Assembly: GCA_905221615.1 (NCBI GenBank)
Contig: CAJNDT010002835.1
Location: 735,819 to 799,818, forward strand
DNA length: 64,000 bases
Direction: 5' to 3'
Source of the DNA: Symbiodinium sp. CCMP2592
Taxonomy: Eukaryota > Sar > Dinophyceae > Suessiales > Symbiodiniaceae
Every line of letters begins with the position of its first letter. The stretch's first letter is position 1. The notes under the pieces were generated by a model. That model worked only from the letters and a program-made list of their open reading frames with translations, searched no databases and had not been told where the DNA came from. Shown one piece after another: positions 33,419 through 44,138 of the stretch. The position numbers were made by a program, and so were the translations under genes.

Positions 33419-36400
33419 GCACTGGGAGACAAAATTATCTTGAGCAAACTGTTGGAGAATCTTGGTGTTCCGCAGATGCCAGTGCTGGGGCCCCAGCATC
33501 CTGCAGCTCTTTGCATGTGCGTCCAAGTCTCGCGTGCGTACGGGAGCACGAGGCTGCTCTCTACGTACACCAAAGTGAACAAGGCAGAGGTGAGCTGGCA
33601 ACAGTTCAACACTTCGGAATGTGTCTACACGTTTGATTCTGCGTGTACACTGTAAGGTCGAAAAACTTGTTGAAACCTGGACACAGAGCAGTGATCCGGA
33701 TGCCTACGACGTCGTCGTCAAGCCGTTGCGGCCCAGCTTTCCCTGCTGAATATCGAGCTTCAAACGTGCTTGGTGTAGTTTGATGCGGACTGTCTGTCAA
33801 GGACTCATCTTAGCAGCGCAACGGGTGCTGTGATAATGTCAAAGCCCAAGTGGGAAAAGGCCTTCGGAAGTGGACGGAAGTTCTGCCTCCGCAGCTGGAG
33901 TCAGTTGCCTGCGCAGGAGCAGTGGAGTGCTCAGAAGCTCATTGAGCACATGGAGACTTTCTTAGAGAAGAAGGCAGCCGACAGCGAGAGCGAGGTGCGA
34001 TGGCTCAGACACCGCGAGATGTAAACAGATGTCGTATTTGCCTGTCGAAAGCATCATCCGACCAAAGCACTATGTCACTATGTCCACCCCTAGCGAGCGC
34101 AATACCCATGGCCATCTCAATTGTGCACGGGAGACCACGACGTCTGCATGCTCTGTGCATGCTCGAGGGCTGCCAGGTTCGTAAACAGTACATCCCTCGA
34201 AACCAAAGGGAAGCAGGGGCCCAACTCCAACCACTCTGCCCAACAATTGCCTGCCCTAGTACGCACAAGCGGTTGCGAGGTAAGAGGCGGCAGCAGCCAA
34301 CGCTCTCAACGAAAGCACATGTTTTGTGCCTCCCACATCCTTCGGGCAAGTTGGACTCTCCGACTAGATTCGTTGCTCCACCGCTTCGCTCGCAAATTAA
34401 CTAGCCAATGATTCCTTGCTCAAACCAAGAACATGCTGTGCAGCTGACCATGAGAGCTACCACTCGGGGTACAAGAAGGTGTCTGTAGCAATGGCACAGT
34501 TGGCTGCGGTGGCAGGAACATGCTTTGTTGCGGAAGCGGTGTGGATATCGGGGTTTCAGAGGATGGATTGCTTAAGACTTGCGGGTATTCTCTACCATGC
34601 TTCAGGAGCCTTTTCCATGAGCATGTTCTGGGAAGTGACGTATAGACCGAGCTGTGACCAAGCTGTAGCAGAGATGTAACGGAGCTGGACCAGAGCACCG
34701 GAGCTGTAACGAAGCTGTAGCGAGATGTAGCGGGAGCTCTAGACTTCGGCATCCTGCAGCAGTTTTTTGCTACACATTGGTGCAGCTGCTGAACGTGGGC
34801 AGCAATAAATACTTTTCGTGCTTCCATGTACATGGCCGACATTCGATGATGTAAGTTATCGTCTCGGCAGTCGGTCCGCTCACCACAGGTGTCGAAGCAA
34901 AGTCTAACTTTGCAGATTGGCGTTTGGGTGCATCTCGTCGATGCATCCATGATGCTTCGCACAGATTTCTTGGTCATGATTCGTGCCGGATGCTTGTAGG
35001 AGCCCACATGTGCCATCTCACAGTCAGACCTTGCGCTTGTAAGCGCTGCTGCTGCCGCAGCTCGTGGGCACAGAGCCCTCACCGTCGGATGATGTCGCAT
35101 GTCGAACGGTCGCCGGTCAGTGTGCTTGTTGTCGAAAAGGTCCGGCATGATGACAAATACCCTCAGTTTGGGAAGGCTCTCAAGTCGCTTGTTCCTGGTT
35201 TTGTTATCCAGCCGCAGGGCCCCGAGAACCTTCCAAGAGGCTGTCCGCAAGTGGTTCAGAGCATGCGCTGCTAAGGCGATACCGCTCGTCGGTCGGCTTC
35301 AATTTTCCGCTGGAGCTGCGAGTTGTAACTATCTGGGGCAAGGCGCGACCCCATGCGGAACAGGTGAATTTGTCGTTGACTAATGGGAGGGTTCCATAAT
35401 TCACTGGGCCTGTACAGCTGATTTTTGTCACACCTAGCAAGTTGCTGTTGACAAACGCACATTACTTGCAGGCACGCGTGGGAATTTGGTGGTTAGGAGC
35501 TCAGCGAATGTTTGCCAAACTGCTGCCGGCGATCCGATTTGACTTCAGGTGGGGCCGCGTTGCAGATCCGAAAGGGAAGCGAACCACTTGGTTGGTTTGG
35601 CCCTTGTGTCTCCAGTGCATGTGCCGTTTCAAGACATGTTCATGTTCTTTTAAAATCTGCCAGCTTGAAGGACAGTCGGCTGCTGTAGGAATGTTGCGAC
35701 ACATGTCCGACCCACCTTCGAGGTGCGGGTACCGAGAATTGCTGGTCAACTTTCAGACGATGATGGCTGGGAGGCATGGGGCCCCGGGTGAGGGTGGGAG
35801 CAAGGTTTCATGCATAGGTCCTAGGTGATGACTCACAAACGGAGAGCTGGATGCGGCCTTGGTCGTGCTCCACAACATTCGTGCACCAACATCACCGGAG
35901 TTACGTTGCCTGATGGGTTGCACGATGAGGGCCTTGGCATAGCAGCTTCCGCAATCATCTGGTCTGGAGTAGACTTCTTCTTGCTCTCGTAAGGCCAAAA
36001 TAAGCAGCTCCGCGAATTGAGAGTTGACTTTGGACACTGCGACGATCGATCGACCGTATGAAATTCGACATCGATTCTGTCGGACAGCGAGTGACAGCAT
36101 GGCAAATGGAGGCATGGAAGCGAAACCGATGCTTGCCAGACTTCATCAGGTGATCCACGAGCACGGAGGTCAAAACCGTGGCTTCGAGGCACTCGCTTCA
36201 ACCAGATCTCTTTCGACTGTTTACCAACCCATGTCGCAGGTGTCGCTGAAGCTCTTTCGCGAAGCGATGCCGGCCATGCCTTGACCTCACAGACCCATTG
36301 AGCGGTACTGTCATCATACGTCTGGGCGTGTGTTTGCTTGATGAGTACTCGATGCTTGCTTGCCTACGCTCGCAGACACACTTTGGAACGAAGAAGGAAG

Positions 36401-37239
36401 CGCCAAGCAAAGCTCCTACTAGTAGAAGCCTTGTTGCGCCTTTCTGCTTGGGATTCCTCTAAGCATGCTCTCCCCCAAACGTTGCATCTTCTCTCCTTAT
36501 CCCTGACGGCCCTAGCATGCGTCGAAGCAGTAGCTGTGGTCCAGCAGGTCGGCTGCAGCTGAGAATATTGCCACAGCTGTCGGCGCACCATTCTTGCGCA
36601 GAAGTCCCAGAGGTGGTGCGAGTGACAAGGCTGTGCTTTGTGTTGGCATGGTGACGATCGCAAACATGAGGTTCCGACTTCTTTGTCGGCAGCGAAGAGT
36701 TGCAAACCCAGCGTATGAAAGCTGAACATGATGTCGTGCCACGGGACCTGTGCCATTCAGAAATTCCCCCCGCACACACGCACACACATATCGTGAGGTG
36801 GGGAGTTCGCTTGAATGAAGTTGCTTATGGAAGCGGCAAGAAGCTCAGAGCACGGTTGAAGAAAGCCATGAAGAGACTTTGCTGTCCAGGGGTGGACTAC
36901 AAGCGTCGCCTCCCTGGTGGCACCTCAAAGCAAACTCGCGGTGGTACTTGGGTCGGTGGGCCTGGGCCTGATTCAGAGGAGAGAAGAAGCTGACTGAGAC
37001 CTCCAGAAAAAAGGGGGTGCTTTCTGTTTCGTTCCTGTCAAGGCTGGTTGACGACGGCCCAGCCATTGCAGAGATCATTCAGGCTCTCGGCTCTTCGGGC
37101 TTCCGCACAGACGTCAGCATCTTTCAAGATGGCTCAGGAGGGCTTCAGGCTTTGCCAGCGTAGACCGCCTGCAGAGTTTCTGAAAGTGTCGGACTCCAAG
37201 CAGCGGAATTCAAGCCCTCGAGCGACGAAGGAGGTCTAG
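33419..37239 (+). CDS. ATP-grasp-type enzyme (TupA-like), at least 15 small exons
   Basis: Joined exons give an ATP-grasp-like chain: 33419-33487 (ALGDKIILSKLLENLGVPQM), 33657-33724 (DPDAYDVVVKP, ATP-binding Lys), 33802-33859 (THLSSATGAVIMSKPKWEK, flexible loop), 33917-33994 (IEHMETFLEKKAADSESE), 35176-35213 (ALKSLVPGFVIQP), 35276-35342 (RYRSSVGFNFPLELRVVTIW), 35472 to about 35507 (ARVGIWWLG), 36150-36188 (VIHEHGGQNRGFE), 36240-36277 (VSLKLFREAMPAM), 36548-36600 (AAAENIATAVGAPFLR), 36671-36698 (SSDFFVGSE), 36798-36835 (WGVRLNEVAYGSG), 36890 to about 36940 (GVDYKRRLPGG), 37043-37082 (LVDDGPAIAEIIQ), 37129 onward (GFRLCQRRPPAEFLK). DFFVG...WGVRLNEVAYGSG resembles the metal-binding strand pair of TupA-type ATP-grasp ligases; the substrate is unknown. 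Donors at the resolved introns are mostly GC, with GT at 33725, 33995 and 36699 and GA at 36601. The 5' end is upstream of 33419. The 3' end is either the in-frame stop at 37239 or further on, where the mobile element sits. Confidence 0.75.
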
Positions 37240-37571
37240 GCAGGGTCGGGTGGGCTGCAGTGATTGCGAGAAGCTCAGGCTGGGAGCACGGACAGCGCTC
37301 TACGAGGCTTTTCTCAATCTCAGTTGTATTTAGTTGTAGGGCGAAGCCCTTCGAAGCAGGCACCCACAAGAGGGAGATCTCCAGACTCACGGCCAGCGGA
37401 GCCGCTCATGAAGGTCGAGGCTGTCCTTTGTCCGGTCAACACGTCTTCTCATGTCTGATCTTCAGTCTCATCCTGCCGTCGGCAAGGCCGTTCCACAAGA
37501 GAAGCGCTCAAGACAACTTCCGGATGATGCAGTGCCTCCCGCGCAAACATATCATGCAACCAGTGGCGCAA
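37240..37571. other. Left flank of the retrotransposon; an open frame runs into its border
   Basis: From about 37458 (after TTCAG) the + strand reads SHPAVGKAVPQEKRSRQLPD and stays open to the element border at 37572. It may be an exon of the ATP-grasp gene or of another gene cut by the insertion. Confidence 0.3.
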
Positions 37572-37694
37572 GGTTTCTCGACGGGTCGTATTGTGTTAAT
37601 CGGAGGGCTCGCAACGGCAAGTCGTAACTGTACCGCAGCCGTTCGACTTAGGCGCATCCGTTCCGCAATCTGACGGTGTGCTAGCCTTTTCTTT
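37572..37694 (+). repeat. Split direct repeat A1 (left terminus)
   Basis: Identical over 123 bp to 47729-47851. Begins GGTTTCTCGACGGG and ends GCCTTTTCTTT. Confidence 0.95.
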
Positions 37695-38190
37695 AGTCTG
37701 TCACGGCTTGATGCCTTCTTCTTCTGACTCGTCCCGCTCCCGTCCTCGCCGACGGCGTAGGGCCCGGCGGTCCTCGAGTACATCTTCCTCATCTTCGAGG
37801 CTGTTTTTTCTGCTTAACTTTGCTGCCTCTTGACCCTTTCCGTCAGGCGGCCCCGGTCCCGCCTCTCCGCCAAGAGGCCGACCCCGCTGTTTTCCACTTC
37901 CCGCCTTGGCCCATATCTGGCTAAGGTCCTTCGGTGCTCAGCTCCGTTCCATCATGTATGGTCCCCAGCTGCATGCACCCTAATTGTTAGCTTCTCGTTG
38001 GCTCTTCTCAGGCCTGACCCGGCTTCTGGTCCGCCGGTCTCGCCCCCGAAGGCCGGCTTGCAAGCTGTTTCCGGTCCTGCTTTAGCTCTGGCTGGTTGTC
38101 TCGCCGTGCTCGAGCTACCCCTGCCTCCTGCCGCAGCCGCTTTTAGCTTCTAACGCTTTCTGCCTTCTCTGCCTTTCGCCCTTGCTAATC

Positions 38191-39487
38191 ATGGCCCGCT
38201 TTGGTGGACACGCTCTCCGCGACTTGGCCCGCGGCGTGGTGGGAGCTGCCGTTGGCATCCGGTCCGACGTCGACCCGACTCCGGCCGATGTCGAGGCCCA
38301 GGCCGTCCCAACGGAGACCCCGGCACAGGACACTACCGTGGCTCCGGACCCGGCCCCCTCCGTGGATCCACCTGCCACCCCGTCCCAGCCCCCGGCCAAG
38401 CGTGGTGCCGATTTTCTCGCGCCCCAAAAGCAGCCTCCCAGCCACCCCCCTACGACTGGTGGCCTGCCCGCTGCTCCCGCCCAACCCCCTAAGAAGAAAG
38501 CCAGCTTTCCTCCGGCCCGGCCTTCCACCCCCTCTTTCCCCCCCCGCCAAGCCGGCGGCTGCTCCATCCGAAGCGGCTCCCAAGGCTCCTGCGGCAACTG
38601 CCAAGGCTGCTCCGCCGCCCCTCGAGATGGACCTGTCCGTTCTTTGCACTCTGGACGATGATGCCATCTACCGGTCCCTGGCCGACTTGCCACCGTCCCA
38701 GGTGACTCGACTGCTTTGTTTGATCGCGGAGGTCGCCCAGGACGTCACCTATGCCATGGGCAACCTGGGGCAGCTTGACGTCGAGGTTCCGGTCGCGCAC
38801 ATGTCCCAGACCGGCCCGCCTCCGAACCGAGGACGCTACCCGCAGACTACGCGTGGTGACCTCGCACCGGTGCCGGCCGGTCCGCGCTTTCCGGACCAAC
38901 AGGCAGCTGACGCCATCCATGCCGGTCTGGACCAGAACGATGGCACCAGGCCCGCCGATGGCAACTCGGCCCAGCCGACCCCCCCCGGTGCTGGTGGTGA
39001 TTCCGGTGGCCTCCGTGTCCTGCCCGGTTTCGCCCGCCCGCGCCAGGCCCTCCTTACGGACACATCGGCCATCGACCCGAATGCGCCCCTGGTCCACTCT
39101 GATCCCAACCGCCCCGGCTGCACTCCGGTCTTTGTGGATCGGGGCCAACTCACCCCGCGCCGGGCCAATACCGGCCCCTGGACTATCAGCGAAGGCTGGG
39201 AGCGCCTGAGCATTTTCCTGCCCGAGACGCCCGGCCCGTTCATCCGCACGGACTCCTGGCCCTGGCCCGACCTCTTTTGCTTTGAGGAGCAGGACTTGCC
39301 AAGCTGGGCTCCTCTTCAGGAGCCTCCATCGGTTTTGTCTCACCTGCACATTCGCGGCTACTGCTCGCATGATTGTCCGGCCCGGGGCCCGCATTGCCTC
39401 CGCATTTGCCTCCGGCCCGTGATGTTGCATTCCCGGACCGATCACACCGGGCACAAATGCCCTTACTGTATCCAGGACGGGTACTAG
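38191..39487 (+). pseudogene. Element ORF1: Pro-rich protein with C-terminal zinc knuckle, frameshifted
   Basis: Begins with ATG at 38191 (MARFGGHALRDLARGVVG) and runs in frame 1 through a long Pro/Ala/Lys-rich region. At the C8 run 38538-38545 the protein-like reading moves by one base to the frame that continues APKAPAATAKAAPPPLEMDL and ends at TAG 39485-39487. One C too many would explain it. The C-terminal half has a helical segment (LADLPPSQVTRLLCLIAEVA) and a Cys/His cluster (CSHDC, HCLRICLRP, HTGHKCPYC), probably a zinc-binding nucleic-acid module. A Gag-like role is inferred from position and composition. Total length is about 430 codons if the shift is bridged by error, slippage or polymorphism. 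Confidence 0.65.
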
Positions 39488-39641
39488 GCACCTGATCCGG
39501 ACCGCCCCGCGTTCCCCGTGTTTTTTATGGCCCATATTGCAACTAGTCTCCTAAGATCATTGTGTTGGGGTGGTCCGCTAGGCCCGGTGCTATGCACTTT
39601 TCTGCTTCTCGCGGCCGGCCTGATCCGGCCCCGCTGCGGCG

Positions 39642-42070
39642 ATGCCTAAAAAGTTGTGGTTCCCCGCCTTGCTGCACCTGCCTGCTGCTTTCAGAGACAT
39701 GTTGCTTTTGTTTTTTCCTGCCGCCAGGCCAACATCGAGCTGGAGACCATCGAGGATGCGCCGGTCTCTTTCTTGCGCGTTGTTCCGCTATTTGTTGCTT
39801 ACCCTGCCCGGCCAGGTACCTGTGCATCCGCCGGTGGCCCCTGCGGGCAACCCGGCCTTGGCATCTGACCTTGGTTCCTTGCTTCACGGCTTTCCTTTGC
39901 AGCCCTCCGCTGCCGCTCCTCTGATCACACCGCCCCGCCCGCAGCGGTTGGATTTTTTGGGCGACACCTCCCCGCGTCAATGCGATTCTCCGGCCTCGGC
40001 CCCTGGGCCCTCGGCACCGCCTCATTCCAGCCCTTCTTCGGCATCCTCTACATCCTTTCAGGTCGTGCCGGTCCCTACTGCTCACCCGGTCGGTCCTCCC
40101 TTACCTGGACTTGCATCCTTGCTTGTGCCTCGCCTTGGGCTGGCCTTGCCCTGCCTGTCCCCTGCCTCTTTGTCAGACCTGGCTGCTCGCCCCCGGCCCG
40201 CTCGGCCTCGGCCTGCCCCCTTTCCCTTGTTCCGGCCTCTTCGCTGCCCGGCTTTGCGTCCTGCACGTTCGGCTCCTACGTTTCCATTGGGCCCACCACT
40301 TCTGTCCTGCCCCCGGGTGCCTCGCCTGCCCCGTGACCCATTGGCGTACCCCCGGGGTATTTCTGCCTCATCTCCGGATACGCGGCCCTCTGTGATTCCC
40401 CCGGCGCCCTTCGTGCATTCTGGCTTTTTGCCACTGGCTACTGATGCCTCCGATTCCTCCTCTATGGAATCCACAACTGCTCGCGCCTTGGCACATTTCC
40501 GCAACATGTTTTGCGACTTTGTTCGGGAGCTTGGCGACCGCTGCACCCTGTTTTTGCATACCAAGCTGGTACCCGCGCCTCGGGAACTCCAAGCACGTGC
40601 CATCGCGAAAAATGCCCCCAGCACTTTGCAGCTTTACTTGCGCTCCTGGTCTGCCTGGGTCCGGCACTGTATCCTTTCTGGGATTGATCCTGCCGACCCG
40701 CCGCCCGGTGCACTCCCGTCCTGGCTTCAGTTGACTTCCGCCCCTTCTGGCCTCTCTACCACCAGTTTCAAGGCCTTGAGTTGGATGGCCAAGGTGGCGG
40801 GTTTGCCATCTATACAGGTACAGTTGCACACTCCGCTCTGCTCCGCGTTTCTCTCCTCGACCGGCCCGGTGGAAAAGCGTGAAGCATTGCCTCTTTCCGT
40901 GTCCTTTGTCGTCTGGCTCGAACGGTCCGTCATGGATCCCACGACTCTGCTTGCCGAGGTCCTGCTTCGGGGGTCGGTCCTGTGCCTGATTTGGTCGTCT
41001 CTTCGTTGGAACGACGGCCTTTGGTCTCCCCCGTCCCGGGTGATACTGCAATCCGGCTCCACTGCCCTGACCGGTGTCGCCGCCCGCACTAAAAGCTGCC
41101 GGGCCAACATGCCGTGGGGTTGCCAGCTCTACGGGTTGACGGGCTCGCCGTCCGCTTGTTGGGGCATATCCTGGCTTAACGCCCTTCAGCAGTGCCTGTC
41201 CGACACCAAACGCATGTTCCCGGACCGCACGGTGGATTTCTTGCTTCCGGTCCTCGGGCCTGACCCTGCCTCTCCGGTGCCTTGCACCGGTCCCGCGCCA
41301 TGCCCTGGCTCCGGGCCCTCCTGCAAGAACACTGGCACCTGCACTCCCCCGAGGCCTGCCCGCCTGAGCACTCCATGTATGGGGTTCACAGCTGCAAGGC
41401 CACTGTCCTATCCTGGGCCAGGCAGCTTAACCTTGACCCTGAGCTTCGCCGTCTGCAAGGCCATCACCGTCCGTCCTCCATGGAAGGCTCCGTTCGGGTC
41501 TATAGCCGAGACGATATAGGCCCAATGTTATCGTTGCAGGCTGAGGTCATTAACCGAATCCGGTCCGGTTACCGCCCCCTTCAGCCAGTCGGCCGCGGTT
41601 TTAGCAAACCATTGCCTGACTTTCGGGTGTCCTTGCCGCCACCTGATAGCAACATGGGTGGCATGGCACCTCGGGAACGCTCTGGCCGATCGCGCTCCCC
41701 CCGGCGCCGTCCGGAGCCGGATGAAGAGGAAGTGGAAAGCACTGACCTCTCCGATGACAGCTCCGACTCCGAACAATCCGGGGCCTCGGGTTCGGACGAT
41801 GACTTTGCCAAGCCTCGGCCCCCTCGCTCCCAACAGCGAGAGCCCAGCATGAATGGATTTCTGCATAACCCTCGCAGCAACGTCTTGCACCGTCCCGTTC
41901 CGTGCCCGCCCGACACTGCAAAGTCGGTACGCGTGTCTCTGCTGGGCCTGGAACCATTTTGGGTGAAACCGGCCTGTGGGGCCTCTGTTGGTCAGCTCTG
42001 CTCTGAGGCATGGTGCTCCGCCCCGCCTGCGGGTGCCCAGCTCTGCCTCCGCCGCGCCTGCCAGACCTGA
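39642..42070 (+). pseudogene. Element tyrosine recombinase (YR), split by a -1 frameshift
   Basis: Would catalyse integration of the circular DNA copy. Frame A (ATG 39642) has a Pro-rich N-terminal third, then the core-binding helices from about 40465 (TARALAHFRNMFCDFVRELG; YLRSWSAWVRHCILSGID) and the first catalytic Arg in SSLRWNDGLW (codon 41004-41006). The rest of the catalytic domain is one frame earlier: HSCKATVLSWARQ (His codon 41387-41389, in the HxxR position but with Lys), GHHRPSS (about 41459-41476) and the nucleophile Tyr in VYSRDD (codon 41501-41503). The change of frame lies between about 41250 and 41290. Frame A stays open to 41519, so no early stop marks the break. Frame B continues with an Arg/Ser- and Asp/Ser-rich tail to TGA at 42070. 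A -1 programmed shift is possible, but a one-base deletion is the simpler explanation. Confidence 0.8.
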
Positions 42071-42229
42071 TCTCCCGCCCCGCTGTGAAGAAAATGCATA
42101 CGCATGTGCCAGCTCGTGCCAGTTCCATGCGCCTGTGCTCACACTTGCTTGCACTGTCTTTCTTCCGCAGCCGTTTTCTGTTTCAGCCAGCCCCGCCCCA
42201 ACCCCCCTTTATTGTCGCCATCTTCCGCC

Positions 42230-42577
42230 ATGGCTTCTGATGGTTATCCGTCGACTGGGCCTGGGGACCGTCCGGTTCGAGCGGCCTGGGACCGTGATGG
42301 CGCGGTTCTCCTGCCGTCTGCTCCGGAACTGCAAGACCTGGAAGATTTTACCGACCAGCAACTCCTTGACCTCTTGCGCCGCTGCTCGGTCAGCTTCCTG
42401 GCCCGACTGGTCCGTCTCTGTGGGAGCATCCTGCGACCGCCCCGGGTCGTGATCTACTGCCAACTGCCATGTGTCAATCCGGAATGTCCACAAGTGTGTG
42501 GCCGTCAGGTGGATCCGACCCGCAGACGCCAGCATCAGAATCACGCGTGCCGCGTATGCCACCGCTTCGGATGGTAG
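42230..42577 (+). CDS. Element small ORF: zinc-knuckle protein
   Basis: 115 codons starting MASDGYPSTGPGDRPVRAAW at the first ATG of the frame. It has a helical middle (FTDQQLLDLLRRCSVSFLAR) and a C-terminal Cys/His cluster (CQLPCVNPECPQVCG ... HQNHACRVCHRFGW). The same order of helix plus a Cys/His tail ending in H-x3-H-x-C-x2-C is seen at the end of ORF1, so the two look like diverged copies of one module. Probable nucleic-acid binding accessory; function unknown. Confidence 0.6.
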   Translation: MASDGYPSTGPGDRPVRAAWDRDGAVLLPSAPELQDLEDFTDQQLLDLLRRCSVSFLARLVRLCGSILRPPRVVIYCQLPCVNPECPQVCGRQVDPTRRRQHQNHACRVCHRFGW

Positions 42578-42842
42578 CTCAGCGGCTGCATACCAGGGGA
42601 CTGGCCGGAGGCCGCCGGGCCCCCCCATATTACTCCGCACCTGGACGGTGCTATTCACCGGCGTGGACGGTCGGTGGGGAAAAAAACCTGGACTCGGCCC
42701 TGCTCCCGTGTTTGCTGGGATTGCCTGCCTCTGTCCGCTTCTTACTGCCTCCGTCCCGCTGCCATTTTCAGGCTCTTAGGATCAGGGTAGGCCGTCAGCT
42801 TGGACTTTTCCTGTGTCATCCTGGACTTTTTGCTCCTCCGAC

Positions 42843-44108
42843 ATGTCTAGTTCTGGCACACCCGCCTTTGACGATCCTGCTGCGTTGGTTGCCCTGCTCC
42901 GGCAATGGTCTGCTCCTGATGAACTTCTGGAGGTCCTGACTGTCAAGGGTTTCAAGACCATCGCGACCATTGCCTATGCTATCCCTCCGGATGGCTCCCC
43001 TGACGACTGGATTCGCGTCTTGTGGCCTCCGGCAGACCCCAACGACACCTCGGCCAGGATCACACCATCTGCCAGTTTTGCACGACGCCTTCTGGTGCAG
43101 GCGCGCGACCTGGTGCATCCGGCACCTGCCCCGTCGACCCCTGCCTCTGCAAAAATCACGGCCGAAGCGGCGGAGCTGCTGCGTCAAAAGTTCATTGAGG
43201 CCTATCCGGGAGAAATCCTCTCCCCGTCCAACACACCCAGTTTGGAATTTCTCAACCGCCTCCGCTCTGAGTTGGACAAGCCAACAACCCTGTGGATTCC
43301 GTGGCGCTTGAGGACATCTGAGCATGACGTTCAGACGTTCTATGAACATCGCCGACCCAGGTCGGACAACCAGCTCCTCCGCTCCTTATTGGATGATGTT
43401 CCGGACCCGGTTGTGGCTCACGCGTCCGTGCCTAATTCAGGTCCCGTTGAGCCCCTGCTTCGCCGCCACTTTGGAATTCTGGTCACGGCCTTGGCTTTCC
43501 TGGGTGACCTGCGCCTCCGTATCGGCAAGATTTTTGCTGAGTCTTTCATTGCATCCGCTACGGCTGTCCCTCTGGATCCTTCCCTCCGGGCACCATCTCT
43601 GCAAGAAGTACTCGCAGCCGACCGGTCCATCTGGGCTGCCGTTGGCACACTGATGCGAGATGAGAAGTGGTCGCTGGCTGATTCCATTCATGAGGTTTCC
43701 GTCACCCGGCACATGATTCCGACTTTGTTGTGTGCCCGGCCTCGGTCCATGCCGGCCCCTCCGGTCCGGGAACCCACCCGCACTGGGGGTACGGCCGACA
43801 CGTCACAGCCAGCTAAGCCTGACCGGCCCACGAAGCGTCTCAAAACCGATGGCAAACCGGAAAAACCGACCGGCAAAGCCAAAGCAGATGCCAAAAAGCC
43901 GGCCGGCAAGAAACCCGTCAAGGATCTGTGGGAAGAGTCGTGGCATGAGGTGGACGAGAATGGCAAGGAAATTTGCAAACGCTTTGTGCTCGGCCGTTGC
44001 AAATTGGATTCCTGCCGCTTTTCGCATTCCTGTCCGATTCCGCTCCCTTCCGGCAAACCCTGCGGCCAGAAACACACGGCTGCCAAACACCGCGCCACAT
44101 CGCACTGA
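42843..44108 (+). CDS. Element Gag-like protein with CCCH zinc finger
   Basis: 421 codons from ATG 42843 (MSSSGTPAFDDPAALVALLR). An in-frame GTG 30 bases upstream is not used. The N-terminal two thirds are mostly helical (RQWSAPDELLEVLTVKGFKT; RRHFGILVTALAFLGDLRLR), then a Lys/Pro-rich linker (KADAKKPAGKKPVKDLWEES), then CKRFVLGRCKLDSCRFSH, a C-x7-C-x4-C-x3-H finger starting at residue 378, followed by a second Cys/His group (CGQKHTAAKH). Helical N-terminus plus C-terminal finger just upstream of RT fits a nucleocapsid-bearing Gag. The stop is 30 bases before the RT ORF start, so the downstream ORF needs its own initiation or re-initiation. Confidence 0.75.
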   Translation: MSSSGTPAFDDPAALVALLRQWSAPDELLEVLTVKGFKTIATIAYAIPPDGSPDDWIRVLWPPADPNDTSARITPSASFARRLLVQARDLVHPAPAPSTPASAKITAEAAELLRQKFIEAYPGEILSPSNTPSLEFLNRLRSELDKPTTLWIPWRLRTSEHDVQTFYEHRRPRSDNQLLRSLLDDVPDPVVAHASVPNSGPVEPLLRRHFGILVTALAFLGDLRLRIGKIFAESFIASATAVPLDPSLRAPSLQEVLAADRSIWAAVGTLMRDEKWSLADSIHEVSVTRHMIPTLLCARPRSMPAPPVREPTRTGGTADTSQPAKPDRPTKRLKTDGKPEKPTGKAKADAKKPAGKKPVKDLWEESWHEVDENGKEICKRFVLGRCKLDSCRFSHSCPIPLPSGKPCGQKHTAAKHRATSH

Positions 44109-44138
44109 AACGCGGATGCAGCTGAACCCCTGTCGGCC

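Noticed and set aside
38489-39535. 348-residue minus-strand open frame inside the mobile element
   Set aside because: The GC-rich, Pro-rich plus-strand ORF leaves the opposite strand open. Its translation is Arg/Gly-rich low complexity without motifs, while the plus strand has a zinc knuckle.
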